Positions 12,898 to 13,134 of a DNA stretch of 13,134 nt are shown here, piece after piece. The number at the start of each line of letters is the position of its first letter. Position 1 is the first letter of the stretch. The stretch comes from Bacillota bacterium (GTDB taxonomy: Bacteria > Bacillota > Clostridia > Oscillospirales > Acutalibacteraceae). Position numbers and translations under genes: made by a program. Where the stretch lies: the NCBI GenBank assembly GCA_023460155.1, contig JAEWRF010000019.1, positions 1 to 13,134 of the forward strand. The letters run 5' to 3'. The notes under the pieces were generated by a model. It saw only the letters and a list, made by a program, of their open reading frames with translations, had not been told where the DNA came from and did no database searches.

Positions 12898-13134
12898 TGG
12901 ACGGCGTTCCGGGGATGACGATGTGCTGGAAGCGCGGATCCGCGATGCCGTCCGCCTTTGCAGCTCTGGGGGCCGGGCCCGCTTCGTGGGATTTCTGGAT
13001 GAACGTCAGGCAGTAATCGCGAAAAGATTATCGGAGAAGGCCGGTTTTTATAATTTTCTTCTTTTCGGAGGATACCCTCAGGCGGAGCGTGTCTATTTCG
13101 GGGCGTTTCCGGAATTTCTGGAACCGTGCCCGGG
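12884..13134 (+). CDS. ylmH: YlmH-like RNA-binding protein, N-terminal part (cut by window end)
   Basis: The frame runs to the window edge and gives about 83 residues of a YlmH-type protein, which in full length carries a C-terminal S4 RNA-binding domain and has been linked to division and to ribosome quality control. The recognisable pieces are VGFLDERQAVIA (the family's FLDPREQ-like segment) and FLLFGGYPQAERVYF (the GGY-x-x-AER segment). The S4 domain would lie beyond the window. The GTG at 12884 overlaps the sepF stop by 14 nt and gives about the usual distance to the FLD motif. A GTG at 12923 with GGGG 8 nt upstream is an alternative start. Confidence 0.8.
   Translation, partial: MSISDGRRSGDDDVLEARIRDAVRLCSSGGRARFVGFLDERQAVIAKRLSEKAGFYNFLLFGGYPQAERVYFGAFPEFLEPCP

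Noticed and set aside
12897..13016. ATG overlapping the sepF stop (TGATG), 39-codon frame
   Set aside because: Its frame ends early in a TAA and encodes nothing recognisable. The YlmH motifs are in a different frame starting at a GTG.
1..13134. CRISPR array, insertion sequence, prophage or toxin-antitoxin genes
   Set aside because: No regularly spaced repeats, transposase, integrase, phage or toxin-like gene was found on either strand.

Overview
The window suggests a mid-to-high-GC, low-GC-lineage Firmicute of the class Clostridia, most likely Oscillospiraceae/Ruminococcaceae. The basis is the gene content (miaB, a YlbF/YmcA-family gene, mutS, mutL, then yggS, sepF and ylmH), strong AGGAGG-type ribosome binding sites, frequent TTG/GTG starts and sigma-A-like promoters. 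The genus is an inference; no rRNA or other decisive marker is present.

Layout. Positions 1-348 hold a rho-independent terminator for something upstream of the window, an AT-rich stretch with a hairpin and an 11-bp tandem repeat, and the terminator of a minus-strand tRNA. tRNA-Ala(GGC) lies at 349-424 on the minus strand, with its own promoter at 451-479. The plus strand then carries three units. (1) A single gene for a GT2-like glycosyltransferase protein that lacks the usual DXD motif (725-1684), followed by a structured intergenic segment and a terminator. (2) A two-gene PadR regulator / DUF1700-DUF4097 membrane protein operon (1887-3255), with a near-consensus promoter, a palindrome inside that promoter and a terminator. 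(3) A long co-directional run from 3318 to the window end: miaB, a YlbF/YmcA-family gene with a Cys-rich tail, mutS, a GNAT acetyltransferase, mutL, an HlyD-like membrane protein, yggS, sepF and the start of ylmH. Genes in the third unit are separated by at most about 24 nt, except for the 70-nt gap after mutL, or they overlap. I see no terminator inside it.

How the genes work together. The first part of unit 3 covers tRNA methylthiolation (MiaB), a small protein of the family that contributes Fe-S subunits to the Bacillus Ric/Y-complex, and methyl-independent mismatch repair (MutS with an endonuclease-type MutL). The order miaB, Com_YlbF-family gene, mutS, mutL resembles the B. subtilis locus. 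The second part is the front of a division-associated cluster (yggS-sepF-ylmH), here joined to the mismatch-repair genes through an orphan HlyD-like protein. The PadR pair looks like a self-regulated envelope-sensing module.

Most of the window is ordinary housekeeping DNA and I do not see a clearly new system. The points most worth a second look are the motif-less GT2 protein, the Cys-tailed protein beside miaB, the AT-richer GNAT gene between mutS and mutL, the HlyD-like protein with no transporter (and the 25-codon ORF overlapping its start), the structured spacer at 1685-1795, and a candidate promoter inside yggS.
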